Source of the DNA: Algoriphagus sp. Y33
Lineage (GTDB): Bacteria > Bacteroidota > Bacteroidia > Cytophagales > Cyclobacteriaceae
DNA: 64,000 bases
Reading direction: 5' to 3'
Assembly (NCBI RefSeq): GCF_014838715.1
Contig: NZ_CP061947.1
Span: 6,004,001-6,068,000, forward strand
Positions within the stretch are counted from its first letter, which is position 1; every line of letters starts with the position of its first letter. Below the pieces are notes generated by a model, which was given only the letters and a program-made list of their open reading frames with translations, was not told the origin of the DNA and searched no databases. Below are positions 33,036 to 41,375 of the stretch, one piece after another. The position numbers were made by a program, and so were the translations under genes.

Positions 33036-34592
33036 CTACCAGCTAGTAGGCTTATAGTCCTTCAGAAACTTGCCATTCCAGTGTTTTCCCGTATTAATCC
33101 CATCAAAGAGTGGATCCAGCACCCGGGCTGCTACATCGACTATATCCAGTGGGGGCTGGAAGTCGTGCAATTCTTGCTTTCGTTTAGCAAGTTCCACAGG
33201 ATCCTCATCAGTTACCCAGCCTGTATCCACAGCATTGGTGTAAATCCCAAATTTAGGTAATTCAGCTGCAGAAGTCAGTGTCATCATATTCAATGCGGCC
33301 TTGGCCATGTTGGTATGGGGGTGTCTGGCTTCCTTATGAAACTGATGGAATTTCCCTTCCATTGCCGAGACATTGATGATGTGCTTTTTGCCCGTACAGT
33401 CTTTCTTCATAATGTTCACTAGGCGATTGCAAAGCACAAAAGGTGCAACAGAATTAACCAACTGTACTTCCAGCATTTCGTTGGTGTGGATTTCTCCCAG
33501 TTTCAGCCTCCAGCTGTTGGTTTTTCGTAAGTCCACTTGCTGAAGGTCTGCATCGAGTTTTCCGAGTGGAAAAATTTCTTCAGAACTTAAAGAATCGTCA
33601 ATGCTATAGGGGATTTGTGTGAGCTTGGCAGAGGAAGTAAGTCCAATTCCCAATTGCTTTCCATGCCAGGATACAGGCAGGTTTTTGTTCTCTCCTTCGG
33701 CAAATTCCTGGCTCAGAATGCGGATCTCTTGAAGGCAAGCATGGTGATCGGAAAGTAGTTTTTGCGAAGCCGAAGAAAGATCAGACCGGGACAAGGATTC
33801 GTTTTCCATCAAATGCTGATAGAAACCGCTTGGTCTTCGGACTGTCTGGGCGGCATTGTTAATTAGCACATCCAGTCTTGCGTATCGTTGCTCGATGTAA
33901 TTGCAAAAAATCTCCACACTAGGGATATGTCTCAAATCCAGTCCATGAATGTGAAGACGGTCACCCCATTCGCTGAAATCAGGCTCCTTGGCATACCGCA
34001 ATGCAGAATCCACGGGAAACCTTGTCGTGGCTATCACCGTAGCTCCGGAGCGAAGCATCATTAGCGTGATCTGGTAGCCGATTTTCAGCCGGGAACCTGT
34101 GACCAAAACCACTTGATCTTTCAGGTCTGCCGTCTGGAAGCGCTTGGCATAATTGAAGTCTCCACAACTCGTACACATGGTGTCGTAGAAATGGTGAAGT
34201 CGGTCGAAGGATACCTTGCAAACATAACACGTTCTGGGAGATTCAAGTTGGAGAGCTTTATCTGCTTCCTTGCCTGTCAAGTCCAGCATGCGGGGAGCTA
34301 TGAAAATCGAGGCATCCCGTGCGGAGCGAATTCCTGTAGCATTGCGGGCAGAACTGTCTTTAGCTGCGATTTTTTTTCGGTAGATTTTTTTTGCTCCTTT
34401 TTTTCGCTCTGCTAATTCCTCTTTGCTTGGTCGGGAAAATTGCCCGGCAGCCTTAAACAAAGCAAGCCTGCTTTCCTTTGGGATGTCAAAAATTTGATCC
34501 GTATCCGCATTCAAGCCTTCCAACACAGCAATGCACTGTGCGATATTTTCAGATGTGATTTTTAGGGTTTCAGGTAGTGCTTCCTTTTCCAT
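33036..34592 (-). CDS. Zinc-ribbon/SDR-fold protein, probably non-canonical
   Basis: 518 residues from ATG 34592 ([11 protein letters not shown]); a longer frame starts at 34682 but its extra 30 residues look like non-coding sequence. A charged N-terminal region of about 130 residues is followed by a C-x-x-C pair twice ('[10 protein letters not shown]' and 'TMCTSCGDF', 17 residues apart), likely a zinc ribbon, then an SDR Rossmann domain: '[16 protein letters not shown]' (TGxxxxxG), '[17 protein letters not shown]' and a late '[10 protein letters not shown]' with the usual Ser. The tyrosine of the YxxxK motif is replaced: the segment reads '[12 protein letters not shown]', with Thr at that place. 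It is therefore unlikely to be a normal SDR oxidoreductase. NAD(P) binding may remain. Alone on its strand. Confidence 0.8.
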   Translation of the reverse strand: MEKEALPETLKITSENIAQCIAVLEGLNADTDQIFDIPKESRLALFKAAGQFSRPSKEELAERKKGAKKIYRKKIAAKDSSARNATGIRSARDASIFIAPRMLDLTGKEADKALQLESPRTCYVCKVSFDRLHHFYDTMCTSCGDFNYAKRFQTADLKDQVVLVTGSRLKIGYQITLMMLRSGATVIATTRFPVDSALRYAKEPDFSEWGDRLHIHGLDLRHIPSVEIFCNYIEQRYARLDVLINNAAQTVRRPSGFYQHLMENESLSRSDLSSASQKLLSDHHACLQEIRILSQEFAEGENKNLPVSWHGKQLGIGLTSSAKLTQIPYSIDDSLSSEEIFPLGKLDADLQQVDLRKTNSWRLKLGEIHTNEMLEVQLVNSVAPFVLCNRLVNIMKKDCTGKKHIINVSAMEGKFHQFHKEARHPHTNMAKAALNMMTLTSAAELPKFGIYTNAVDTGWVTDEDPVELAKRKQELHDFQPPLDIVDVAARVLDPLFDGINTGKHWNGKFLKDYKPTSW

Positions 34593-35343
34593 GGTTATTG
34601 TACTTGCAAAGGCGTAAAAGTAGAGATTAAAAAATTGGGAAAAGAGTTTTTTGGGATGTGTAATGTAAAGCAAGGAGGTCATTTCTTGGTGTACTCCAAG
34701 TTATTGACAGCTTTGAAATAAATGCTTATTGGGCGGAGATTGCCATTTATTTATTAGGTACAATTTTCACTGCGAATAATACCGGTGTCTCTTAACTCCT
34801 GCCGCTGATTGAGATGGTGTGTGTAAAATATTATTCCATTTAAGTTAATTCATTTACTGAGTTACTAATATACCGAATTTGAGTAAAGTTTCGTTTTGAA
34901 TAGGAATACTAAGTTAAAGTTTAACTTACTTTTTCTAATTTGGATAAATTGATGTGATTCTTTGCTTAAATAATACCCTATGTTTTATTTTTTTGAAGAA
35001 AAATTAAAAAATCTTAATATTTTTTGTTTTTTCCATTTTCGGAATATAATTCTGAATTCGTTTCTGTCTGGTGCTTGAAACATGATTTTTTTGGTGTTTT
35101 AAATGGATTAGCAGATTAATTACTTGAAATAGCCATTAATACAATAAAATAACCGGTTAATCGGAATATGCTCAGATTTTTTACCCTTGATTCTTTTAGA
35201 TATGATTTTTATTGTTTTTAAGTATTTTTATTGTATTAATCTTGTTTATTTTAGTTTTTATTTAATGTTAATGACGATTTGAGCCATATTTTTTTATTCA
35301 GTTGAAAGGGATTTTATTTAGGCATCAACCAAATAAATACCTT
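34593..35343. other. AT-rich regulatory region upstream of susC-like gene
   Basis: 751 nt between divergent genes, very AT-rich in 34840-35340. No reading frame is convincing. It must contain the promoter of the SusC/SusD operon; the closest -7-like sequence I can see is TAATCTTG near 35237, one mismatch from consensus, too weak to annotate. No sigma/anti-sigma pair lies next to it. Confidence 0.5.
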
Positions 35344-38300
35344 ATGAAAAAAGCTTTACTAAGTGCTGCTTTGCTTCTGACTACAGTCCTCTGTTTTGAG
35401 GCTTTGGGGCAACAGCGGGTAATTACCGGGACGGTAATTTCCGAAGAGGACGGTCTCGGCCTGCCTGGAGCAACCGTGGTCGTAAAGGGCACTTCACTGG
35501 GGATTACCACCGATCTGGATGGTAATTATTCCATTGCAGTACCTGACGGTTCTGGAGTATTGGTTTACTCTTTTGTAGGTTTAAAATCCACAGAAGAAGT
35601 AATCGGTAACAGATCGATTATTAATGTTACTCTTATGACCGATGCGGCGCAGCTCAATGAAGTAGTTGTGACGGCGATAGGTGTTGAAAGAGAGAAAAAG
35701 GCGCTGGGTTATGCGGTTTCCTCCGTCGGAAGTGAGCAGCTGGAAAACAGACCGGAGCAGGATGTCGCACGGGTTTTACAGGGGAAAGTTCCCGGAGTGA
35801 GTATAACCTCTACCAATGGAATGTCTGGATCAGGTACAAACATGGTAATAAGGGGTTATTCCTCTGCCACGGGTTCAAACCAGCCCTTGTTTGTAGTAGA
35901 TGGCGTGCCGTTCAACACGAGTACGAATGCCACCAACAGCTTTAGTACAGGGGGGGCGACTACCTCTTCCCGTTTCTTGGATATAGATCCAAACAACATC
36001 GAGAGTATGTCGGTCTTAAAAGGCTTGTCTGCTACAGTATTGTATGGTGACCAGGGCAGAAACGGTGTAATCCTGATTACTACCAAATCAGGTTCTTCCA
36101 AGCGGAAAAGTGCTGAGGTGACCATCAACCAGTCTTTCTTTTCAAATAAGGCTGCATCTCTGCCCACCTTTGGTACTGAGTATGGAAATGGATTCCAGCA
36201 GGCTCCCGGCTTCTTCTTTTCCAACTTTGGGCCTAGATTGGATGAAGGGCGTACGATCAATCACCCGATCGCATCCTCCTCCGTTGCAGCTATCAGAAAT
36301 GCATTCCCTGAGTTCTGGGTGGATGGTATAGTGGGAGGAACTCCTATCCAATATGAATACAAGGCATATGCAGATCCTTCGGAAGTGTTTTTCCGAACCG
36401 GATTAGTAAGTAATTCATCCGTCCAGATTGCAGGTGGCTCTGACAAAACGGGCTACAGTGCCAGTTTTGGTTATACTGATGACGAAGGCTTTACCCCGGG
36501 AAATAAATTGGTTAAGTATAATTTTGGTTTAGGGGTGAACTCGGCTGTCACGGATAAACTGAGTATTAATTCCTCGTTTACATTTGCTATTACAGATCTT
36601 GAGACACCTCCTGTAAATGCGGCGCGGGGTTCCGGTCCTGATAACGGTGTGCCCTCTGTATTTGCGCACGTACTGTATACCCCTAGATCTGTGGACCTTG
36701 GAGGCTTGCCATTCGAAAATCCAATAGATAATAGTTCGGTATATTTTAGAGGAGGTAATGATATCGTCAATCCGCTTTGGCTGGTGAAATATTACAAAAA
36801 CACTTCTGATGTAAAGAGGTTTTTTAATGCTACTTCTTTGGTATATGATTTCAATGACAACTTCTCTGCTACCTATAGGGTAGGTTTAGATACTTATTCC
36901 GAGTTGCAGGAAGCTATGTATAATAAGGGGGCGGGAAGTGGTGATGCCGCTGTTCAGTCCGGTTATTATCGTTCTATTAATATTGTAAACACTATTTGGA
37001 ATCAAGATCTGGTGTTTAATTGGAAGAAGGAATTGTCGGATAAGCTTGGTTTCAGTGCTTTGCTTGGAGGGAACAGCAGGTATGATACCTACTCTCAAAA
37101 TGGAATTGCTTCCCAGGGACAACTGGCTTTTGGGTTATTCAGACACAATAACTTTACCAGTTCCGCTTCCACAGAGCCATCAGCATTTGGGGGAAGAAGT
37201 CTGAACACTACCGAAGAACAGCGAAGATTGGGGATATATGGGACTATTACTTTGGATTATTCCAACTTCCTCTATCTAAACATTTCTGCAAGAAATGACT
37301 GGACTTCTACCGTTGAAGAAGATAATCGCAGAATCCTGTACCCGGGAGCTTCTGTATCCTTCATACCGACTTCAGCTTTCAACTGGAATTCTGCCACATT
37401 GAATGAGCTTAAATTAAGATTGGGCTATGGAACCTCGGCTGGTTTTCCTTCTCCGTATCGAACGAGAAATACATTGGATCAGAATGCGATAGCATTTGCG
37501 AGGGACGGTTCCGTGACCCAGACCCACTCTGTTTCAAACCAGTTGGGAAATTCAAACCTAAAACCTGAATTGATTGAAGAACTGGAGTTTGGTGTAGAAG
37601 CAGCGATGTTCAACGGGAAATTAAACTTTGATATCTCATTGTTTGAGAAAAACACCAATGATTTGATCACGGATTCGCCTATTGATCCTGCTACTGGTTT
37701 TACCACAACGCTTATCAATATTGGTAATATCAGAACTAGAGGTGTTGAATTTCAGGCTAACGTGAATCCTGTTTCTACAGCATCCGGGTTTACTTGGAAC
37801 TCTATCGTAAACTGGAGTTTATACAGATCGGTTACTACAGAATTGGGTGCCGGATTAACTGAGGTTGTTGTTTCGGGTGGCACTGCACTGGGTAACTTTG
37901 CGATTCCGGGTGAACCTTTCAACGTTATCAAAGGAACAGGCTTTGCCAGAGATCCGGATGGCAATCCTATTGTACTATCTGATGGGATATACCAGGCTGA
38001 TCCAAATGTGAAAATAATCGGTGATCCTAATCCTAAATGGACGGGTTCTTGGATCAACACTGTTTCTTTCAAAGGATTTAGTTTGACTGCGATGATGGAG
38101 TACAGGCACAAGGGAGATATTTATTCCACCACTGTGACATCTACATTAGCCAGAGGGGTGACTAAGGATCCTGTTGCAGACAGAGAACTTGCGTTCATCA
38201 TGCCCGGTGTGAGACAGGACGGTGTAAATGAAGACGGTACTCCGCGCTACATTAAAAACGATATTCAGATAAGTGCTTCTGATTACTTTTTCTCAGGTTA

Positions 38301-38589
38301 TCAGGGTAGAACCAATGAGCCTAACCTTTTTGACGGCTCCACCATCCGGCTTCGTGAGGTTTCTTTGGGGTATGAATTGCCAAAGGGCTTGATTGCAAAG
38401 ACACCTTTCAAAAGAGCTTCAGTGGCAGTCAGTGGAACAAACTTGTGGTTTAAGGCGCTTAATTTTCCTCCAAACATGAATTTTGATACAGATGTACTGG
38501 GGACAGGTGTTGGTAATGGTCTTGGTTTTGATTTCGTAACCGGTCCAAGCTCCAGAAGATTTGGCGGAACTGTAACACTTACATTCTAA
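35344..38589 (+). CDS. SusC/RagA family TonB-linked outer membrane protein
   Basis: 1081 residues from ATG 35344 (MKKALLSAALLLTTVLCF, a signal peptide ending near EALGQ); an upstream frame start at 35302 adds 14 residues in front of the signal peptide and is unlikely. Domain order: CarboxypepD_reg-like domain at about 22-110 ('VITGTVISEEDGLGLPGATV'), TonB plug at about 115-235 ('LNEVVVTAIGVEREKKALGY', 'QPLFVVDGVPFN'), then a beta barrel to the terminal aromatic 'GGTVTLTF'. No STN signalling domain is present. It imports a ligand with the SusD-like lipoprotein encoded 21 nt downstream; the substrate is unknown because no hydrolase genes adjoin. Confidence 0.95.
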   Translation: MKKALLSAALLLTTVLCFEALGQQRVITGTVISEEDGLGLPGATVVVKGTSLGITTDLDGNYSIAVPDGSGVLVYSFVGLKSTEEVIGNRSIINVTLMTDAAQLNEVVVTAIGVEREKKALGYAVSSVGSEQLENRPEQDVARVLQGKVPGVSITSTNGMSGSGTNMVIRGYSSATGSNQPLFVVDGVPFNTSTNATNSFSTGGATTSSRFLDIDPNNIESMSVLKGLSATVLYGDQGRNGVILITTKSGSSKRKSAEVTINQSFFSNKAASLPTFGTEYGNGFQQAPGFFFSNFGPRLDEGRTINHPIASSSVAAIRNAFPEFWVDGIVGGTPIQYEYKAYADPSEVFFRTGLVSNSSVQIAGGSDKTGYSASFGYTDDEGFTPGNKLVKYNFGLGVNSAVTDKLSINSSFTFAITDLETPPVNAARGSGPDNGVPSVFAHVLYTPRSVDLGGLPFENPIDNSSVYFRGGNDIVNPLWLVKYYKNTSDVKRFFNATSLVYDFNDNFSATYRVGLDTYSELQEAMYNKGAGSGDAAVQSGYYRSINIVNTIWNQDLVFNWKKELSDKLGFSALLGGNSRYDTYSQNGIASQGQLAFGLFRHNNFTSSASTEPSAFGGRSLNTTEEQRRLGIYGTITLDYSNFLYLNISARNDWTSTVEEDNRRILYPGASVSFIPTSAFNWNSATLNELKLRLGYGTSAGFPSPYRTRNTLDQNAIAFARDGSVTQTHSVSNQLGNSNLKPELIEELEFGVEAAMFNGKLNFDISLFEKNTNDLITDSPIDPATGFTTTLINIGNIRTRGVEFQANVNPVSTASGFTWNSIVNWSLYRSVTTELGAGLTEVVVSGGTALGNFAIPGEPFNVIKGTGFARDPDGNPIVLSDGIYQADPNVKIIGDPNPKWTGSWINTVSFKGFSLTAMMEYRHKGDIYSTTVTSTLARGVTKDPVADRELAFIMPGVRQDGVNEDGTPRYIKNDIQISASDYFFSGYQGRTNEPNLFDGSTIRLREVSLGYELPKGLIAKTPFKRASVAVSGTNLWFKALNFPPNMNFDTDVLGTGVGNGLGFDFVTGPSSRRFGGTVTLTF

Positions 38590-38610
38590 ATACCAAAAAC
38601 AGATACTAAA

Positions 38611-40263
38611 ATGAAAAGATATATATATAGTCTCATCTGCGCAGTAATGTTGCTTTTGGTTTCTTCCTGTGAGCTTGATCTATTGGATGATCCTAACAAA
38701 GTAACACCAACATTAGCGTCTCCTAATTTTCTGCTGAATCGTATTCAGTTGGATTATAAGGATTTCTATAATGCATTGAGTAACACAGGTATGAGCTTGA
38801 CCCGAATTGTCAATCAGGGAAGTGCTCAATACGAAAGTGCCTATACGCCACAGTCGACAAATGGTTGGTGGTCTAATTCCTATGCAAATATCCTGGCGGA
38901 TATTAACTTTCTAGTGCCATTGGCAGAGGAGTTAAACTACCAAAGGCATCTGGGCATTGCAAAAACAATAAAAGCAATGGTGCTTTTTAATCTAGTGGAC
39001 TCATATGGTGATGTTCCATTGAGTGAGGCACTTGATCCTTTAAATTACTTTCCAAAGGTAGACCCTGGTGCTTCGGTTTATGAAGCTGCATTTATGGCCT
39101 TGAATGAAGCTGCTGTACATTTTACGGCCACTACCTCCATGGATACTACTCCGCTAAATGATTATTATTACGGTAGAGATTATGCGAAATGGATTAGACT
39201 GGTGAATACGTTAAAGTTGAGATATTACATCAATACTAAGTTGGTGAATCAGGCTGCATCTACTGCGGGGATCAGTGCTTTGGTTGCAGAGGGTAATATG
39301 CTTAAAGGGGGCGATGATTTCGTATTCAGATTTGGCACCTCAAATGCTAACCCTGACTCAAGACATCCAAGCTTTACCGGCTCATATACCTCAGGTGGAG
39401 GTACTTATCACTCTACCTATTACATGTGGCATATGACTGAGGCTAAGGGGTTTGATGACCCAAGAGCTAGGTACTATTGGTACCGTCAGGTAACGGTAAA
39501 CTCTACCAATCCTGATGAAATCGAATGTATTACTCAGATTGCGCCTCCTCAATATTTAGTGGGTAATTTCATCTACTGTCTTCCGGGTAAAAGAGGTTAC
39601 TGGGGTCGTGATCACCTAGATCCAGACGGTGTACCGCCGGATGGGTTGAAAAGAACAGTGTGGGGCTTGTATCCTGCAGGTGGTAGATTTGATAACGATT
39701 CCGGTGCTCCTACAAACAATCCTTCGTTGGGGGCTCAAGGCGCAGGTCTATATCCTATTATGCTGGCTGCTTACGTTGATTTTATGCTGGCTGAGGCAGC
39801 TTTGACTCTTAATGCAGATGCTGCCGCTGCTAAATCTTACATGCTTTCTGCGGTGGAGAAGCACATGGATTTTGTGACTGATTTTGCTGCTTCTTCCAGG
39901 GAATCCGCTAATGTATCGGATTTCTATGCCAGCCAAAACCGTAATATTTCTGCGGAGGTTGCTTCTTATCTTACTTACGTGGGCAATGAATACGATGTTG
40001 CTTCAAATAAAATGTACATCATTGGCCGCGAATACTGGTTGTCATTGTTTGGTAACGGAGTAGAGTCTCTAAACCTATACAAGAGGACTGGCCAGCCGCA
40101 AGGCATGCAGCCGGGACTTGAAGAAGATCCAGGATTATTTCCCCGCTCATTCTTATACCCTAATAACTACATGGTTACAAATAACAATGCTGTTCAGAAA
40201 TCCAGTTTGGGTGCACAGGTGTTCTGGGATACAAATCCAGCCGGCAATGCTTGGATTTACTAA
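38611..40263 (+). CDS. SusD/RagB-like nutrient-binding outer membrane lipoprotein
   Basis: 550 residues with a lipoprotein signal (LLLVSSC, Cys20). The mature protein is helical with TPR-like segments typical of SusD: 'GWWSNSYANILADINFLVP', 'IAKTIKAMVLFNLVDSYGDV', 'LVNTLKLRYYINTKLV', and 'IMLAAYVDFMLAEAALTL' near the C terminus. It resembles the SusD-like_2 branch more than the classical RagB one. It caps the SusC-like barrel and binds the nutrient at the cell surface. Operon gene 2 of 3. Confidence 0.92.
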   Translation: MKRYIYSLICAVMLLLVSSCELDLLDDPNKVTPTLASPNFLLNRIQLDYKDFYNALSNTGMSLTRIVNQGSAQYESAYTPQSTNGWWSNSYANILADINFLVPLAEELNYQRHLGIAKTIKAMVLFNLVDSYGDVPLSEALDPLNYFPKVDPGASVYEAAFMALNEAAVHFTATTSMDTTPLNDYYYGRDYAKWIRLVNTLKLRYYINTKLVNQAASTAGISALVAEGNMLKGGDDFVFRFGTSNANPDSRHPSFTGSYTSGGGTYHSTYYMWHMTEAKGFDDPRARYYWYRQVTVNSTNPDEIECITQIAPPQYLVGNFIYCLPGKRGYWGRDHLDPDGVPPDGLKRTVWGLYPAGGRFDNDSGAPTNNPSLGAQGAGLYPIMLAAYVDFMLAEAALTLNADAAAAKSYMLSAVEKHMDFVTDFAASSRESANVSDFYASQNRNISAEVASYLTYVGNEYDVASNKMYIIGREYWLSLFGNGVESLNLYKRTGQPQGMQPGLEEDPGLFPRSFLYPNNYMVTNNNAVQKSSLGAQVFWDTNPAGNAWIY

Positions 40264-40282
40264 TCACTAAAATTGATACACT

Positions 40283-40858
40283 ATGAAAATGATAAAATAT
40301 AATTTGGGAGTCTTGTTATGCGCTACGCTGCTACTAAGTTCCTGTCGTGATTTTGTGGATCCGAATATCCCTTACTCTGAATTTGATACAGGGGCGTATT
40401 TAAGGACAATTGACAGAACAAGTGTAGATTTTGATCTTGGTGATCTGGAAAACTCCACATTTGCACTCACACTTGAGGCGGTAGATATAGAAGACGGTGC
40501 TACCGTAGAGACGGTAGAGATCATGGTTCAGCACCGAAGATTGATTCCTGATGTGGGCTTGGAATATACCCCTTCAGCAGCTCCTGTATTGATTAAAACG
40601 CTACAGCTTTCTGATTTTAGTCCAAATGATGAATCTAGATTCCTGAGAACTAGCTTTGTGATTACGGCAGCTGAGGCGTTGGCTGCTATCGGAATGACTA
40701 ATGACTATGTAGCCTGCGATGATGTCTTTGAATTCAGCTTGAACTTGACTGATAAATTTGGAAGGTCATTCAATAGAGGAAATGTGTCCGGGAATATTGC
40801 GGGAGCCCCATTTTATGATTCTCCGTTTCAGTATTTTGTAGATGTGGAATGTGAGTAA
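40283..40858 (+). CDS. Outer membrane lipoprotein, SusE/F position, function unknown
   Basis: 191 residues. Lipoprotein signal LLLSSC (Cys21 or so), followed by a beta-rich domain ('FDLGDLENSTFALTLEAVD', 'TVETVEIMVQHRR'). It is third in the SusC/SusD operon with a 19-nt gap and ends 31 nt before a strong terminator. This is where SusE/F-type surface ligand-binding proteins are encoded, so an accessory binding role is likely, but the sequence itself is not diagnostic. Confidence 0.8.
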   Translation: MKMIKYNLGVLLCATLLLSSCRDFVDPNIPYSEFDTGAYLRTIDRTSVDFDLGDLENSTFALTLEAVDIEDGATVETVEIMVQHRRLIPDVGLEYTPSAAPVLIKTLQLSDFSPNDESRFLRTSFVITAAEALAAIGMTNDYVACDDVFEFSLNLTDKFGRSFNRGNVSGNIAGAPFYDSPFQYFVDVECE

Positions 40859-40889
40859 GGCTATATTGAAATGATAGTATGATTTAATC

Positions 40890-40916
40890 GGCAGCGCTGA
40901 AGGGCGCTGCCTTTTT
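40890..40916 (+). terminator. Terminator of the SusC/SusD operon
   Basis: Perfect 8-bp stem GGCAGCGC/GCGCTGCC (40890-40897 with 40904-40911), 6-nt loop, followed by TTTTT. Confidence 0.88.
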
Positions 40917-41345
40917 CTATTAAAGCCTATTTTAGATTAAAGGGCGTAATTGAAATGTGGATACGGTAGAATGTTCATTGAGGGGTGTTAGTATTGGAGT
41001 GATAACCGCATCTTTCTAAGCGTCAGTGTGATATTCTGAGGTATGGCTCTGAGGTTTACTTTCATTCTTGTTTAGGACCAAACAATTCTCGGGCAACAGT
41101 GTTTTGGTATACCTGAAGTGAATCTAGCGTCAAGTTCCTTTAGGCATGTACTTTTTACGAAAGGAGTTAGTGTTCGCCTATTTCGTGAGGGAGCTTGAAT
41201 CTTATTTACAGGGCTTTGGAGTTTCTATAGGCAATACCACAGTTTTATTGTTCAGTTTAAGGATTTTTCACATAATTTATCTTTTAAGGATGAGTAAGTA
41301 TTCGGTAAGGCAAATAAGCAGTTTTTTATTGTTGAATTAAGGGCT

Positions 41346-41353
41346 TAGCTTTG
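41346..41353 (+). promoter_or_regulatory. sucA promoter -7 element
   Basis: TAGCTTTG matches TAnnTTTG and lies 22 nt upstream of the sucA start codon. The corresponding -33 position is only a T run, so the promoter is a partial match. Confidence 0.45.
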
Positions 41354-41375
41354 AATTCTTCTTTAAGAATTAAAT

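Larger units (their letters stand above)
40859..41375. other. Intergenic region between susC/D operon and sucA
   Basis: 517 nt containing the terminator at 40890-40916 and a probable sucA -7 element at 41346-41353. A 64-codon frame at 41146-41340 is low in complexity and has no support. I see nothing else. Confidence 0.55.

Noticed and set aside
41146..41340. 64-codon plus-strand frame before sucA
   Set aside because: Hydrophobic, no ribosome site, no homology recognised, ends next to the sucA promoter.
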